Below, one piece after another: positions 23,421 through 33,472 of a stretch of 64,000 nucleotides of DNA. Origin of the DNA: Symsagittifera roscoffensis (lineage: Eukaryota > Xenacoelomorpha > Acoela > Convolutidae). Below the pieces are notes generated by a model. The model had not been told where the DNA came from. It made no database searches and worked only from the letters and a program-made list of their open reading frames with translations. How positions within the stretch are numbered: position 1 is the stretch's first letter; each line of letters opens with the position of its first letter. The stretch lies in the NCBI RefSeq assembly GCF_963678635.1, contig NW_026971433.1, positions 1 through 64,000 of the forward strand, in the 5' to 3' direction. A program made the position numbers and the translations under genes.

Positions 23421-25533
23421 ATGGGTCCGAAGATAACAAAGAAGAGCTTTTCAGTTAATATGGTCAGCACGAGGAGTACCACGGAGAACAGAGTAAAAGA
23501 GGGCACGGAAGGGGAACGAGCAGAACCCACCATCGAGATTGATCTAGAGACACCTGATCAAAGTGTCGATGAAACAGGGAAAACGGCGACGGAGTCAACT
23601 CCAATGCCCAATGCAGAAGAACCAAACCCGAAACCCATAGAGTTCTCACCAATATACAATGTGGAAGACGCAACAGGCAATACCCAAGAAACGGTGAAAG
23701 ACGACTCTCAAGTAAAAAAGACAAATTTTACAGAAAAGTTGGCGATAATGGTCGGAATAAAAACGAGAGAAAACACGGCTGAAGAACCAAAAGCAGAAAG
23801 ATCACGAACATTTGGGACATTGAGCACGAAGACGACAGAAGCCAACCTAAAAGAAGAACAAACCAGAACAGAAGCTACGGCCGAAGACAGGACGACGGCT
23901 GACCATGAAGTAGCTACTCTTGAGCTTGGCGATTTGATGACAAAACTGAATCAGATCGACAAAAAACTGAAGCACAGCGAGGAGGACAGAGAAGTAAAAG
24001 GAAAGAATTAAGATACAACAAGCACAAATATCTGGATAGTTACTTTAACCTAGCCAAGGCAACAGAGGAGAAACTCCAGCAGATGTCAGACAAGGTAGAT
24101 ACCACTAATGAGGAACGAGAAAAGTACATCGGAAAAGATATGCAACAGTTGAAAAACCGATATGATGATGTCAACAGCCAATTAGGTAGCCTGGAAACAA
24201 GAATGGACACAATGAGCAGGAATCAGGCCGAAAGTTCATGTGCAATACAGGCGAAATTGGATGAAATCTTGAGAAATTCTACCTCACAAGAAAGACCGGC
24301 AGTGGATCGCACGCAAGTCACCAAGGTTGACTTTGTGGAACCACAAAGGAACAAACGGCAATCGACACCGTTGCCTTCAACCCGGGATGCGGTGAGCATA
24401 GCACCAACAGCTGTTAAAACAATCATGAAAAGTGGAACATCAAACACAATAGGTGGTCCGGGAGACTCTACAGCTAACAGCAACGCAGGTCCGGAGGCCA
24501 TGACGTGGGCAAGCACTTGGGAGATGATGAATAGGACCCTAGAGGCCTTCGCCACAAGGAATACTGACTCGAGCGATATAAGAGAAGGAAAATCAAGGAA
24601 AACTTTCAAGAAGCCAAAGGAATTCAAAGACGACTCCGATGGATGCATTGACACTTGGGTGGAAGTCATGAGATTACATCTAGAGCAAGATAACTTGAAT
24701 GACGAAAGACAAGCTTGCACAGCCATACTCAGCAACTTGGAAGGCACGGCATTAAAATGCGTGGTTGCTAAGAAAGAAGAAGAACGCGATACCGCAGACA
24801 AAATCTTCGAAATATTGCTGAATCGATTCGGGTCAGGCATGAAGGGTCACCAAGCGATGATGCGATTTGAAAAGAGAAGGCAGAGGGACGATGAGTCAAT
24901 TGATCGATTCCTAGATGACCTTGAGAGCTTGAGAAGAAGGAGTGACCCAGAGGAGTCGACAAACAGAAGGACTTTAGCATTGCCTCGAAGTTCATTGATG
25001 GGGTAAAAAGTGATGACTTAAGGACAATGTTAGCAACATACTACACATTGTCGAAAGACAGCGCACCGATCCCAGAAGAAATGAGACAGAAATCAAGAGA
25101 ATACATGCTGATGAAACCTAAGAAATACTCATATTCAGAAAACAGGAACACGCAAGGGGGAAGCCAACCTCAGAGGTCGTCATGGTATAAGCCCAGAGAT
25201 GACATGGACAAGCGCAGATCATGCGCGAACTGCGGGTCGGCGGATCACCACGTGGCTGACTGCACAACATACAAACATGGCATGAAGAGTCTAGGATACG
25301 CTCCGGAAGAGGAAGACATGAGCCAGATGGAGGAACACGAGTAATATAGTGGCTTAATCATCAAGATAGGCGCGAGATGTTTTTTCTGTAACCAAGAAGG
25401 GCACTTCAGAATGGATTGTCCCTTGTTCTGGGAAGCGGTCAAGGACCAGAATCACCCCAAACATAAGTTGGCACTAGCGGCGGTGCAGAATCAGCGGAAT
25501 AGACAAAACGAGTTTGATCGAAGCCAACACTAG
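23421..25533 (+). pseudogene. gag: Gag polyprotein (frame broken)
   Basis: Starts at ATG 23,421. The first about 195 codons are low-complexity, acidic and Thr-rich. A frame change in the A-rich stretch near 24,000 leads into the 24,083-24,970 frame, which has a coiled-coil-like start, a linker, and a retrotransposon gag (capsid-like) region from KKPKEFKDDSDGCIDTWVEV to RFLDDLESLRRRSD. A second frame change near 24,970 leads to the nucleocapsid part, with two CCHC zinc knuckles: CANCGSADHHVADC at 25,222-25,263 and CFFCNQEGHFRMDC at 25,378-25,419. An in-frame TAA at 25,342 lies between them. Gag would package the element RNA. The breaks may be decay; the old copy at 47,200-49,830 is also broken. 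Confidence 0.85.
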
Positions 25534-25580
25534 AGGCTGCATCGGGCTCGACAAAGACTGGAAACTGTAACACGGTAAAA

Positions 25581-26714
25581 ATGGTGACGGGAAAGCCATT
25601 CGGCATATCGAAAATCTGGGCTAGAATAATGTCGATAATCACAGTGGGCGGCCATGAGGTAACCAGAAACTTGAGCGAACCGAGCGACCAGACAATAATG
25701 CACATTGACGTGTATGCAGATTATTTGAGTTGTATAAGCCCGCAAACGACTTCTAGAGCATTGAGAGCTCTACTAACGAGAGGGGGTAGCAAGTCGGTAC
25801 GTGTTGATAACAGGTATACTGAAGCTTATGGTCCGCACGAGGTGATGTTAAACATAGATGGAATCAACATCTATACCAAGACAATGATAACATGTGATGA
25901 AGACCTAATTGGGCAAATCTACGTAAGGAAAGAAGAATTGAAAGTGAGATCGATTGGACACTGCGCCATGCTTGAAGAAGATGCGATGCACATCGGAACG
26001 GAATCAGATGTGACAGGGCACGTGCTAGACATAAATGGCAAAAAGACTCAATTACGTGGGTTACTTGATACGGGAGCAGTCTTGAGTGTCATACCAATCG
26101 AAACTTGGGAACGAATGGGCTTCAACAAAGATGATCTGATAGACTCGAGAGTACGGTTGTCAGCTGCAAACAAAGGGGCCCTGCGGGTGTTGGGCAGAAC
26201 ACCAATAATAGCCCTCAATCTGGGGGAACGTAACCTGTGGATGAGTTTTCTAGTAGTAGAAAACCTGGATGAGTCTGACCAATTTATTTTAGGCAGAGAC
26301 TTCATCAGGAACTTTGATGTAGCGATTGACCTAAATAACGCAATGTTCAGGCTACGGAACCCGGATAGGAGGTACGCAATCAAGCCGGTAAATTTAATAA
26401 TGGCAAATGAGAACAAAGCACCGGTATTCTTGAGTAGGAGGGTGAGGCTAAAAGCGAATGAAGCGGCAATTGTAGGCTTGAGGATGAAAAATTATAATGA
26501 ACTAAGTGACAACAAACAAGTGTGTATAGTTCCGAATCCGAATAGTCAAAGTGCTGCTGTTTTAGGAAGATCCTTCTCGATAACGAAGAGCGGCCACTGC
26601 GTCAGTGTCTGGTTGAATACTCTTGATGTACCGATCACGATACAGAGAGGGAGGAAACTGGGATATGCTTTACCGGTTAAAATCCGATATGAAATGACTG
26701 AGAACTCAAAATAA
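25581..26714 (+). CDS. pro: Retropepsin (aspartic protease) region of Pol
   Basis: A 377-codon open frame beginning at ATG 25,581. Open sequence in the same frame starts already near 25,518 after a frame change from gag, so the product is probably part of a Gag-Pol polyprotein. Residues about 155-250 form the retropepsin: LLDTGAVLSVIP carries the catalytic Asp163-Thr-Gly, and FILGRDFI (about 235-242) is the conserved C-terminal ILG motif. The enzyme acts as a dimer to cut the polyprotein. About 150 residues before the protease are conserved with the old copy but unrecognised. The frame ends at TAA 26,712; open sequence continues for about 15 codons, then the frame changes near 26,755. Confidence 0.85.
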   Translation: MVTGKPFGISKIWARIMSIITVGGHEVTRNLSEPSDQTIMHIDVYADYLSCISPQTTSRALRALLTRGGSKSVRVDNRYTEAYGPHEVMLNIDGINIYTKTMITCDEDLIGQIYVRKEELKVRSIGHCAMLEEDAMHIGTESDVTGHVLDINGKKTQLRGLLDTGAVLSVIPIETWERMGFNKDDLIDSRVRLSAANKGALRVLGRTPIIALNLGERNLWMSFLVVENLDESDQFILGRDFIRNFDVAIDLNNAMFRLRNPDRRYAIKPVNLIMANENKAPVFLSRRVRLKANEAAIVGLRMKNYNELSDNKQVCIVPNPNSQSAAVLGRSFSITKSGHCVSVWLNTLDVPITIQRGRKLGYALPVKIRYEMTENSK

Positions 26715-26758
26715 AATGAAGTTGTTGATTGTCCCAATCATAGGGACAAATTTGTATC

Positions 26759-29700
26759 TTGAGACGATTACAGAAAATAAAAGGTTCAACAGGTCTTGTT
26801 AAATCACTTAAGTCAGAGACGGACGATGGGCTGTTGAGCTGTTCGATCTTTCCAGAGCGGCCCACACTAGATGAAATGCAAATTGATAAACCGGTTCTCC
26901 CGGAGATTGAACACTTGAGGGGCAAAATGATGGACGAACAGCTCGAAGCCATCAAGGACGTACTAGAGCGGAACGAAGAAGTTTTTTCAAAGCATAAAGC
27001 GGATATCGGGTGTTGTAATTTCGTTGAGCATGAACTATAACTTGAGGAGAACGCGGTACCGCACAGGGAGGGGGCGAGGCGCATGACCCCGCACAAATCG
27101 GATGCGTGTAGAAAAGAGATCGAAACGTTACTAGAGTATGACATGATAGAACCATCCAAGTCACCGTGGGCGTGTGGAGTAGTGATGGCCAAAAAGAAAG
27201 GCGACCAGTTGAGGTTTTGTTGTGACTTTCGATACCTGAACTCCGTCACGGTGAAGGATGCCTATCCCATACCTAGGATTGATGAGAGCCTGTCGAAGTT
27301 AGGTGATGCAAAATTTTTTACGACTCTTGATTTAGGCTCGGCCTTTTAGCAGGTACCACTAAGGAAGCAGGACAGAGATAAGACAGGGTTTGCCTGCGAG
27401 TTGGGTCTGTTTCAATGGAAACGGATGCCGTTTGGACTTTGCAATGCCACAGCCACGTTTCAGAGGTTGATGGCACACGCGCTGATAGGCGTGACGAAGA
27501 AGTATGGCAATCTGGTAATGTGCTACGTGGACGACGTGGTATTAGCGACGCCCACATTAGAAGACCACATTGAGAGACTTGACGAGGTGTTTGCATGCAT
27601 GAAAAGGTCGGGGCTAAAGTGTAAACCATCAAAGTGCGAGATACTCAAGGACTCAATAAAGTACTTGGGCAGGATGGTAGACAGGCACGGCATCAGACCT
27701 GATCCGGACGCCGTGGAAGCAGTCCTAACCTGGAAATCACTGAAGACGGAACACCAGTTGATGAGCTTCCTGGGTTTCGCTAACTATTATAGAGAGTTCA
27801 TCAAAGTCTATGCGGACAAGGTATACCCGATGCAACAATTGATGAGACACAAGGGCAAGAAGTTCACGTGGAACAACACAGCAGAAGAGTCATTCCAGAG
27901 AATAAAGAAAGAGCTATGCGAGGCACCAGTATTAGGTATGCCGACTGAGAAAGGAATGTACGTGCTGGACACGGATGCATCGGTAGTTGCGATTTCTGGG
28001 ATTCTTCATCAAGAGCAAGAGTGGAATGGGAAAACAGTCTTGAGACCAATAGCGTCCGGGAGCAAAGTTCTAAGTGACACAGAGATGAAGTACGGATCAC
28101 CGAAAGCAGAGATGTTCGCGGTGGTTACCTTTGTCGAGAAGTACAGGGCATACCTGGGCAGCGAGCCATTCAAGTTGCGAGTCGACAACCGAGCACTAAG
28201 TTGGCTGAAAACTTACTCAATGGACCAAAGTTACATTGGGAGGTGGTTAATTCGCCTGGACGGATATAACATGATAATTGAGCACAGAACACGGGATAAA
28301 CATCAAAACGCCGACAGCTTGGATAAGAAGACGGAGTTCTACGAGAGACAAGAACAAAGAGAGGCAGACAGACCTGAGATCAAAGATGGTTTCTCCTTCA
28401 TGGACAAAGAAACGTACGACAATCTTCCACTCACGAGATGGCTGGACAAATCAGGCAAACCGATTGAAGATCATCCCGTATTACCTAAAGAAACTCCAGA
28501 AAAGACCATCTTGAAGAGGACCAGAAGGATTCCGATAGAGATAATACTCAAGTCCAAGATCGTGAGGGAGACGCTCAAGGCGAAAGGCTATGACCTTAAC
28601 CAGGTAGAATCGGGAACTTCACAGATAGATGATGCCCTAATGAGGTTGCTTGAGAAACTATCAGATGATAAGCCCATGGTCCAAGAGGAGGGTCAAGAGC
28701 AACCTGAAGTCACTATACTTCGGAGAAAAGAAACAGTGAACAATACTGACTCCTCAACAGGGAGCGTCGCTGATAGCAAGGACGTCGTGCGGTCACTAGT
28801 TGACAAAATCCCCGAAGACATTCTGGAACAGACCAAGGTTAGGAAAAAGAAGGTGGCGTTCAAAGAAGATGCTGAACACCTGGGACTAGATCAAGAGTCC
28901 GGGGAGTGGTCCAGGTTCACGGAAGAAGAAGAAACCGGAGAAGGGAAATTGTCCGGGGAGCGTGAAGAATGGGATGAAGACTCGGATGAGAGCAGCGAAG
29001 ACCAGGACAGTCTGTGCATGATATTGGCGGAAGAGAAGATAAGGCAACACGACAGGGAGTTACATACGGATCCATCTTCAGGAACGTACAATATGGATAT
29101 ACAAGAGGTACGAGGTGGTGAAGAACTTGAGAAAATTGCGGTTTCAAGAAAGCCATTCAGGGAACTATCGTGCAACTCAAACGTCAGAACGAATTTGGTG
29201 CCAGAAGACGATATGAAAATCGTGAAAAGGATGATATGCGTGAAGCTGAGTGATGACATCCACAACCCTGGTGAGATGAATGGACAGATCATGGCGCTAA
29301 AGGAGCATGTCAAGGCGAGATATAGGCTGTCAGACCTAATAAGAGCCCAGAAGAATGACAAAATGACAAGTAACCTCTCCAAATTGATCCAGTTGGGGAT
29401 CAAGGAGAAGGGGGAACTTAAGGAAGACAGCTACAAGATCTTGAGCCAGTTCTACAAAGAGAAGAAAGATTTACTCTACCACACAGCTGGTGGGGTGGTA
29501 GCATGCAGGAGGAAAGATGAGGAGAAGATATTACACAAACACAACCTCATCATACTACCACAATTGTATCAAACAGAAGTGCTTTTCAGATCACACGACC
29601 AGATGTGCCACCAGGGGATAGACAAAGTACAACAAAGAATACTTCATAGGTTTGATTGGCCTCGAATGAGAAAAGCTTGCGAGAGATGGGTGAATGCCTG

Positions 29701-30736
29701 CTTGGCATGTCTCCAGATAAAAGACCCAAAGAAGATGAAGTTTCCCCTGAAGTCAGTTGAGAGCTCAGAGTTCAATGAAGTGGCGCAGATAGACCATCAA
29801 AAAATCTGCATGACGGAGTCGGGATATAACCAGATACTGGTTATAATAGATCACTTCACAAAGTTGGCGGAAGCGGTTCCGTGCCAGACAGCCTCGGCCG
29901 AGGAGACATGTGATCATCTGATAACGCATTGGATATCGCGGTATGGTTGTCCAATGACTTTCCAGTCGGACAACGGCAAAGCTTTTGTGGGGGACTTGAC
30001 AAAAGAATTGATGAAGAGATCGCACATTGCTCAAGCACACTCGACGACCTATCATCAACAAACTAATGGGTTGGTAGAGAGACAGAACAGGACACTGGTC
30101 AACATGTTAACGGTGTACTGCTCAAGATACATGACGGACTGGGACAAATACCTGCCACAGGTAGTAGGAGCCTACAACAGTACACAGCACTCAACGACGG
30201 GCATCAGTCCTTTCATGATGTTGACGGGCAGGGAGAGGGCAATGCCTCTAACATTCTTCTACCCAGAATACGAGGGGAAGAGGACGTCGCCTCAGGCATA
30301 TGTGAAGGAAGCGATCAAAAGACAACAAGAGCTAAACGAGCTATGAAGGAGGAACACGGCGCAAGCGCAAATGAGACAACGCAAGAAATATGACGAGAAA
30401 ATATTACAAGCAAAGCCATATGAAGTGGGCCAATACGTGTGGGTCTTCCAAAATGTCATACCGCCCAAGGGAACAAAGAAACTACTCAAGAAGTGGAGGG
30501 GACTAATCATGATAACGGAAGTACATCAACAAAGACGGTTCTACCGCTTGAGTACTGGGCGAGCAGCACATTACGAAAATCTGAAGCCTCACGTCCCGTC
30601 CCCGGAAGACTGGTGTCTACCGAAAGACATGGAGGGTCTCGAGTACCTAGTGGTAGAGCCAGCGTGTGAAGTGAATGAAAAGGGCACCAGAGAGAAAAAT
30701 GATGGCAATGAAAACATGAGCTTGGACGACAATTAA
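26759..30736 (+). pseudogene. pol: Pol: reverse transcriptase, RNase H, integrase (three in-frame stops, plus one at the end)
   Basis: One reading frame, broken by TAA 27,038, TAG 27,347 (in SAF*QVPL, where RT normally has Trp) and TGA 30,344, and ending at TAA 30,734. RT runs from KPVLPEIEHLRG through FFTTLDLGSAF, MPFGLCNATATFQ and the catalytic CYVDD (about nt 27,521-27,535). RNase H follows with Asp in TDAS, Glu in KAEMF, Asp in VDNRA and Asp in NADSL. Next is an unusual linker of about 380 residues rich in acidic residues. The integrase has an HHCC zinc domain (SHDQMCHQG, CLAC) and a catalytic Asp-Asp-35-Glu triad (QIDHQK, QSDNGK, GLVERQ). The C-terminal domain has a GPY/F-like motif read as KKWRGLIMITEV. 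Order and motifs are Ty3/gypsy type. It copies the RNA and integrates the DNA. Confidence 0.93.
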
Positions 30737-31906
30737 AAGATAGAGGTGGAGTCTGAAGCAGGATGGTTTGCAGAAGAAGACTGGAACGCCCCAGAGCAAG
30801 ATGAGGTGCCAAAGTGGATGGAGCCAGATCGACGAATATCACCGGGAACGAGAACTGGCAATCGTAAACGGACCGGTATGAGGTATAACAGATACGGGGA
30901 TGACTTCTTGATTGACAAGATACAGCCAGACAAATTGGGCAAGGAACTACTGAGTGCAGGCGAACTGGAAGCCGAAGAGGAATGGCAGGTCATTAACGAT
31001 GGTGGGCACTATCCGCAGGAAGACTACTCGACACCAGAATTGGAGACGGATCTCAAACAGAGTGAGATAGAGATGAGGGAGAACACGAACTTGAGGATAC
31101 TAGAGTGGATGCGCGACGTCAAAAACGAAGGCCACGAAGGACAAAGCATTCAACAAGTCGACGTGTCATCGGAAAAATTTACGAAGGCAGAGGACCCTCT
31201 TTTCGGATGGACGGCAACATACAGGCCACTGGACATTCCTCCGGACAATTCAGACCCGACAACATCGACGGGGACGTCGATAAATATTTTTGTCCGGGGA
31301 GTGGGGGTAGGACTTACCCACACCGAAAATTTGATGATAAAGAAGCTCAAGGAAGTGAGAGAAACGAGCGAATTGGAACTGGAAGAGGAAGAGCCAGAGC
31401 CTACCATAGGTCGGAATTTCAAAACGAAATTTGAAATACCCAATGAGTACTCGGAAAACATCATGATAACGGATAGCGACTTCATCCTGTCAAACAGGAC
31501 TAGCGCGATCTGCATCACGGCGGACATGAGTTTCAAATCAAGACTGGAAGCTGACTTCAAAAGAGAGTACCAGAACGTAGAGTTTCTGTTTGGACAGAGA
31601 CCAGGACTGGGAGGAGTGGCAGCGCTTCCACCATCAGTAGCACAAGTCCCGGGCAAGTACCTGTGCTTCCTGGTGACGAGGGTCAATGACACGAACACAA
31701 TTGATCCCGAACACGTGATGCTGGCACTAACAAGACTACGAGACTTCATGATTGGAAGAGGGATAACGGAGGTCTCAATGCCGGTGTATGACCCAAACAG
31801 GGGCAAATTGAGCCCAAGGGAATTATACGCCATCCTACACGTAGTCTTCGCAGAAACCGAGATAATGGTGTATCTCCACAAGAAATACTACTTGAGCATC
31901 GCCTGA
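30737..31906 (+). CDS. Pol C-terminal extension ending in a macrodomain-like module
   Basis: Open for 386 codons from 30,746 in the same frame as integrase, separated only by TAA 30,734. In the old copies the frame runs through at this point, so the original product was probably one Pol polyprotein. Residues 1-230 are acidic and unrecognised, with LRILEWMRDV conserved in the old copies. Residues about 236-386 resemble ADP-ribose-binding macrodomains of the OARD1/TARG1 type: AICITADMSFKSRLEADFKR (the usual S/T-A-D then binding-loop position), GKYLCFLVTR, then ALTRLRDF, ITEVSMPVYDPNRGKLS, and LHVVFAETEIMVYLH. The GCGLD-like phosphate loop of active enzymes is replaced by VYDPNRGKL, so catalysis is doubtful. 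The fold call rests on motif order seen by eye. Confidence 0.7.
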   Translation, partial: KIEVESEAGWFAEEDWNAPEQDEVPKWMEPDRRISPGTRTGNRKRTGMRYNRYGDDFLIDKIQPDKLGKELLSAGELEAEEEWQVINDGGHYPQEDYSTPELETDLKQSEIEMRENTNLRILEWMRDVKNEGHEGQSIQQVDVSSEKFTKAEDPLFGWTATYRPLDIPPDNSDPTTSTGTSINIFVRGVGVGLTHTENLMIKKLKEVRETSELELEEEEPEPTIGRNFKTKFEIPNEYSENIMITDSDFILSNRTSAICITADMSFKSRLEADFKREYQNVEFLFGQRPGLGGVAALPPSVAQVPGKYLCFLVTRVNDTNTIDPEHVMLALTRLRDFMIGRGITEVSMPVYDPNRGKLSPRELYAILHVVFAETEIMVYLHKKYYLSIA

Positions 31907-32395
31907 GTCGGGTACATGGGGGTCTCGAGTCGGGAGTAAGGGAGTTGTCTTGAGTTAGGTACTGGGGTACGGCACAGGTAAAGGGATCTTAAAACGCGAT
32001 TGGCATGACAATTGAATTTTACAAATTGACGGTGCTAAAACATAAAATGAATCTACATGCTTTTAGGGACATTCCAAGTTGAATTGTTTTTAGTGGAGTG
32101 AAAATAATAAGATTTTAACCATACTGGTAAAAGGGGGGTTTCTAGGCTAGGAATATGGCATGGCAAGTCTTAATATGGTTTCTATTTTCAGATCAAGTTT
32201 GATAAACGAAGTTGAAAATTCAACCACACTCAAGCGAGAGACAGAAAAGAAAATTTTAACTAAACTCGCGACAATCGACACCTGCAGCAAGTATTTGCAA
32301 GGGAACACTTCTAGATAATTCTTGAGTTGGTATATTCTTGAGTTGGTATATTCTTGAGTCGAGTAACATTTGAATACGTCCCGAAGTCACAGAAA
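31907..32395 (+). other. Spacer between Pol and ORF2, with a short 16 bp repeat
   Basis: Non-coding. At 32,318-32,361 a 16-base unit ATTCTTGAGTTGGTAT occurs 2.7 times just before the start of ORF2. It may hold an internal promoter or a splice acceptor for a subgenomic mRNA (inference). A TTG-initiated frame at 32,354 is open here, but the ATG at 32,396 is the better start. Confidence 0.7.
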
Positions 32396-33448
32396 ATGGC
32401 ATACAGATTCTGGAAACCCATGCCCGCGGCCCTGAAGAAGCCCACTCTCGATGAGCTGTACAGACGCCTGAGGGACCTGCATTATACCCAGATAGACGAG
32501 AGAATGGCGGTAATGTTGAATGCCATCCTCCAACTGGAAGAGCAGGGTGAGTACAGGGAGTCTGCGACGGAGGCTGTCTTGATGGTCGGCTACACCACTG
32601 AGGGGATATCCAATCAAGAGCAGACCAGATGGTTGTCCTGGAATGCGGATGGAGGAGTAAGGGGCTTTGACTTGGCAAGGAATCCTGGCCTTAGCAACAA
32701 TACCGAATATGGCGCAGGAGAATTCCCACTACCATCTAGACCATCAGCAAGGTCGACAGGCCAGAGCTCGACTAAGGTGCCATCGATGACGCGAGCGCAA
32801 CAGACGACTGTGGCATACCCGGATCTTAGTACTCTAAAGAAGGAACTCGAGAAGACGCAGAAAGAAAGGAACAAGGCAAATCTCGATCGAGATCAAGCAA
32901 AGCTAAATCAGGAGAAAGCTCTACTGGAAAGGGACCAGGCGATCATCGAACGAGATCAAACTTTGAGGTCGCTTGAGATGCTGCGGGCTGAACATCAGCA
33001 GGAACTGAGGGTGCGCGAGAATGCCGCGAATTGTGAGCAACTGAAGTCGGAGATGGAGATGATAGAACAACGACAACGTGAGCTTGACGCACAGAAGGGA
33101 GCCAGGCCGAAGGAGCGAGTGGTTACTACCTCGAGGCCAGAATCACGTATGGAAGTGGATGAAGCCCCCAGGGCAAGAGGACGGTTCAATCTTGACCGCG
33201 AGGCTAGAGAACACATGAGTGAAGGGTTGGAAGTCTGGATCCCGAATGAAGCAACGTCCTCCCTGCACAGCCTAGAGGCGCAACCCATACGCCCGTTGAT
33301 GGATGAGGTACTGCCGGGGTACACCCCTACCTCAACCTCGAGCGGCAGTCAGGTGAGCGGCGGCTCATCTCGTCTGAAGGAGCTGCACGAGAGGGTACAA
33401 CAAAAAAGTCGTGAGAACTCAGCAAGGACGGAGCTTCCCACAACGTGA
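32396..33448 (+). CDS. ORF2: coiled-coil protein of unknown function
   Basis: Start chosen at ATG 32,396 (MAYRFWKPMP); the open frame ends at TGA 33,446. The N-terminal about 130 residues are globular-looking, with FDLARNPGLSNN conserved in the old copies. Residues about 160-250 are a long, highly charged coiled coil (LKKELEKTQKERNKANLDRD and onwards). The rest is a Pro/Ser-rich linker. The same frame continues after the TGA into the SGNH ORF, so ORF2 and SGNH may once have been one protein. No homology is recognised. The coiled coil suggests oligomerisation, perhaps as a scaffold or RNA-binding particle protein (inference). Confidence 0.75.
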   Translation: MAYRFWKPMPAALKKPTLDELYRRLRDLHYTQIDERMAVMLNAILQLEEQGEYRESATEAVLMVGYTTEGISNQEQTRWLSWNADGGVRGFDLARNPGLSNNTEYGAGEFPLPSRPSARSTGQSSTKVPSMTRAQQTTVAYPDLSTLKKELEKTQKERNKANLDRDQAKLNQEKALLERDQAIIERDQTLRSLEMLRAEHQQELRVRENAANCEQLKSEMEMIEQRQRELDAQKGARPKERVVTTSRPESRMEVDEAPRARGRFNLDREAREHMSEGLEVWIPNEATSSLHSLEAQPIRPLMDEVLPGYTPTSTSSGSQVSGGSSRLKELHERVQQKSRENSARTELPTT

Positions 33449-33472
33449 AGGGCACAACAGGTCAGAAGCGTC

